64,000 bases of DNA from Magicicada septendecula (taxonomy: Eukaryota; Arthropoda; Insecta; Hemiptera; Cicadidae), in contig CM068367.1 in NCBI GenBank assembly GCA_034769895.1, positions 706,398,885 through 706,462,884 on the forward strand, written 5' to 3'. The first letter of the stretch is position 1; every line of letters begins with the position of its first letter. A program made the position numbers and the translations under genes. The notes under the pieces are model-generated. The model saw nothing but the letters and a program-made list of their open reading frames with translations. It ran no database searches and was not told the origin of the DNA. Shown one piece after another: positions 63,980 to 64,000 of the stretch.

Positions 63980-64000
63980 CAACTAATATCTTATGTTACT
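63980..64000. repeat. Continuation of the duplicated segment
   Basis: CAAC then TAATATCTTATGTTACT matches copy 1 from about 27028, so the second unit continues beyond the window. Confidence 0.8.

Overview
The window is AT-rich eukaryotic DNA, most likely from an insect or other arthropod with a large, transposon-laden genome. The signs are spliced exons with GT-AG introns, (TG)n arrays over 250 bp long, APE-type non-LTR retrotransposon remnants, a hAT-like DNA transposon and several nested Gypsy-type LTR retrotransposons. No bacterial, organellar, rRNA, tRNA or CRISPR feature is seen. I cannot name the species.

Layout. 1-3640: AT-rich DNA and a minus-strand non-LTR retrotransposon fossil. 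3641-6586: a gutted LTR element with a coiled-coil Gag fragment. 7490-8010: the 3' end of another non-LTR element. 10307-26230 (+): the last four exons of a host gene I do not recognise. They join in phase and end with a 9-residue terminal exon. The last intron (about 13.3 kb) holds an old Gypsy element (A, 13565-25600). Element A is itself broken by a hAT-like transposon (18177-20001) and by a 4.6-kb repeat (E1, 20253-24860) that carries a ~161-bp satellite.

27998-64000 is a second, hybrid copy of E1 followed by a near-identical copy of everything from the satellite tail through the terminal exon and 3' flank. This looks like a head-to-tail duplication made by unequal recombination between two satellite-bearing repeats. 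The second copy then collected young insertions: Gypsy B (29062-43321, 3.33-kb LTRs, 4-bp duplication AGGT), a solo LTR of family C one base away (43327-46216, GGTT), an inverted-repeat element (51401-52017), and Gypsy C (52302-63979, CAAC). Gypsy C has one uninterrupted 1405-codon gag-pol frame and an extra truncated LTR-plus-leader unit at one end.

Beyond ordinary families, the notable signals are: LTR ends of families B and C that fold into terminal hairpins; a U5-leader complementarity bracketing the primer site of C; an array of six ~95-bp units in the 3' region of B, each with a GTAAG-N5-CTTAC dyad; an asparagine-rich, knuckle-less Gag in B; and the duplicated terminal exon of the host gene.
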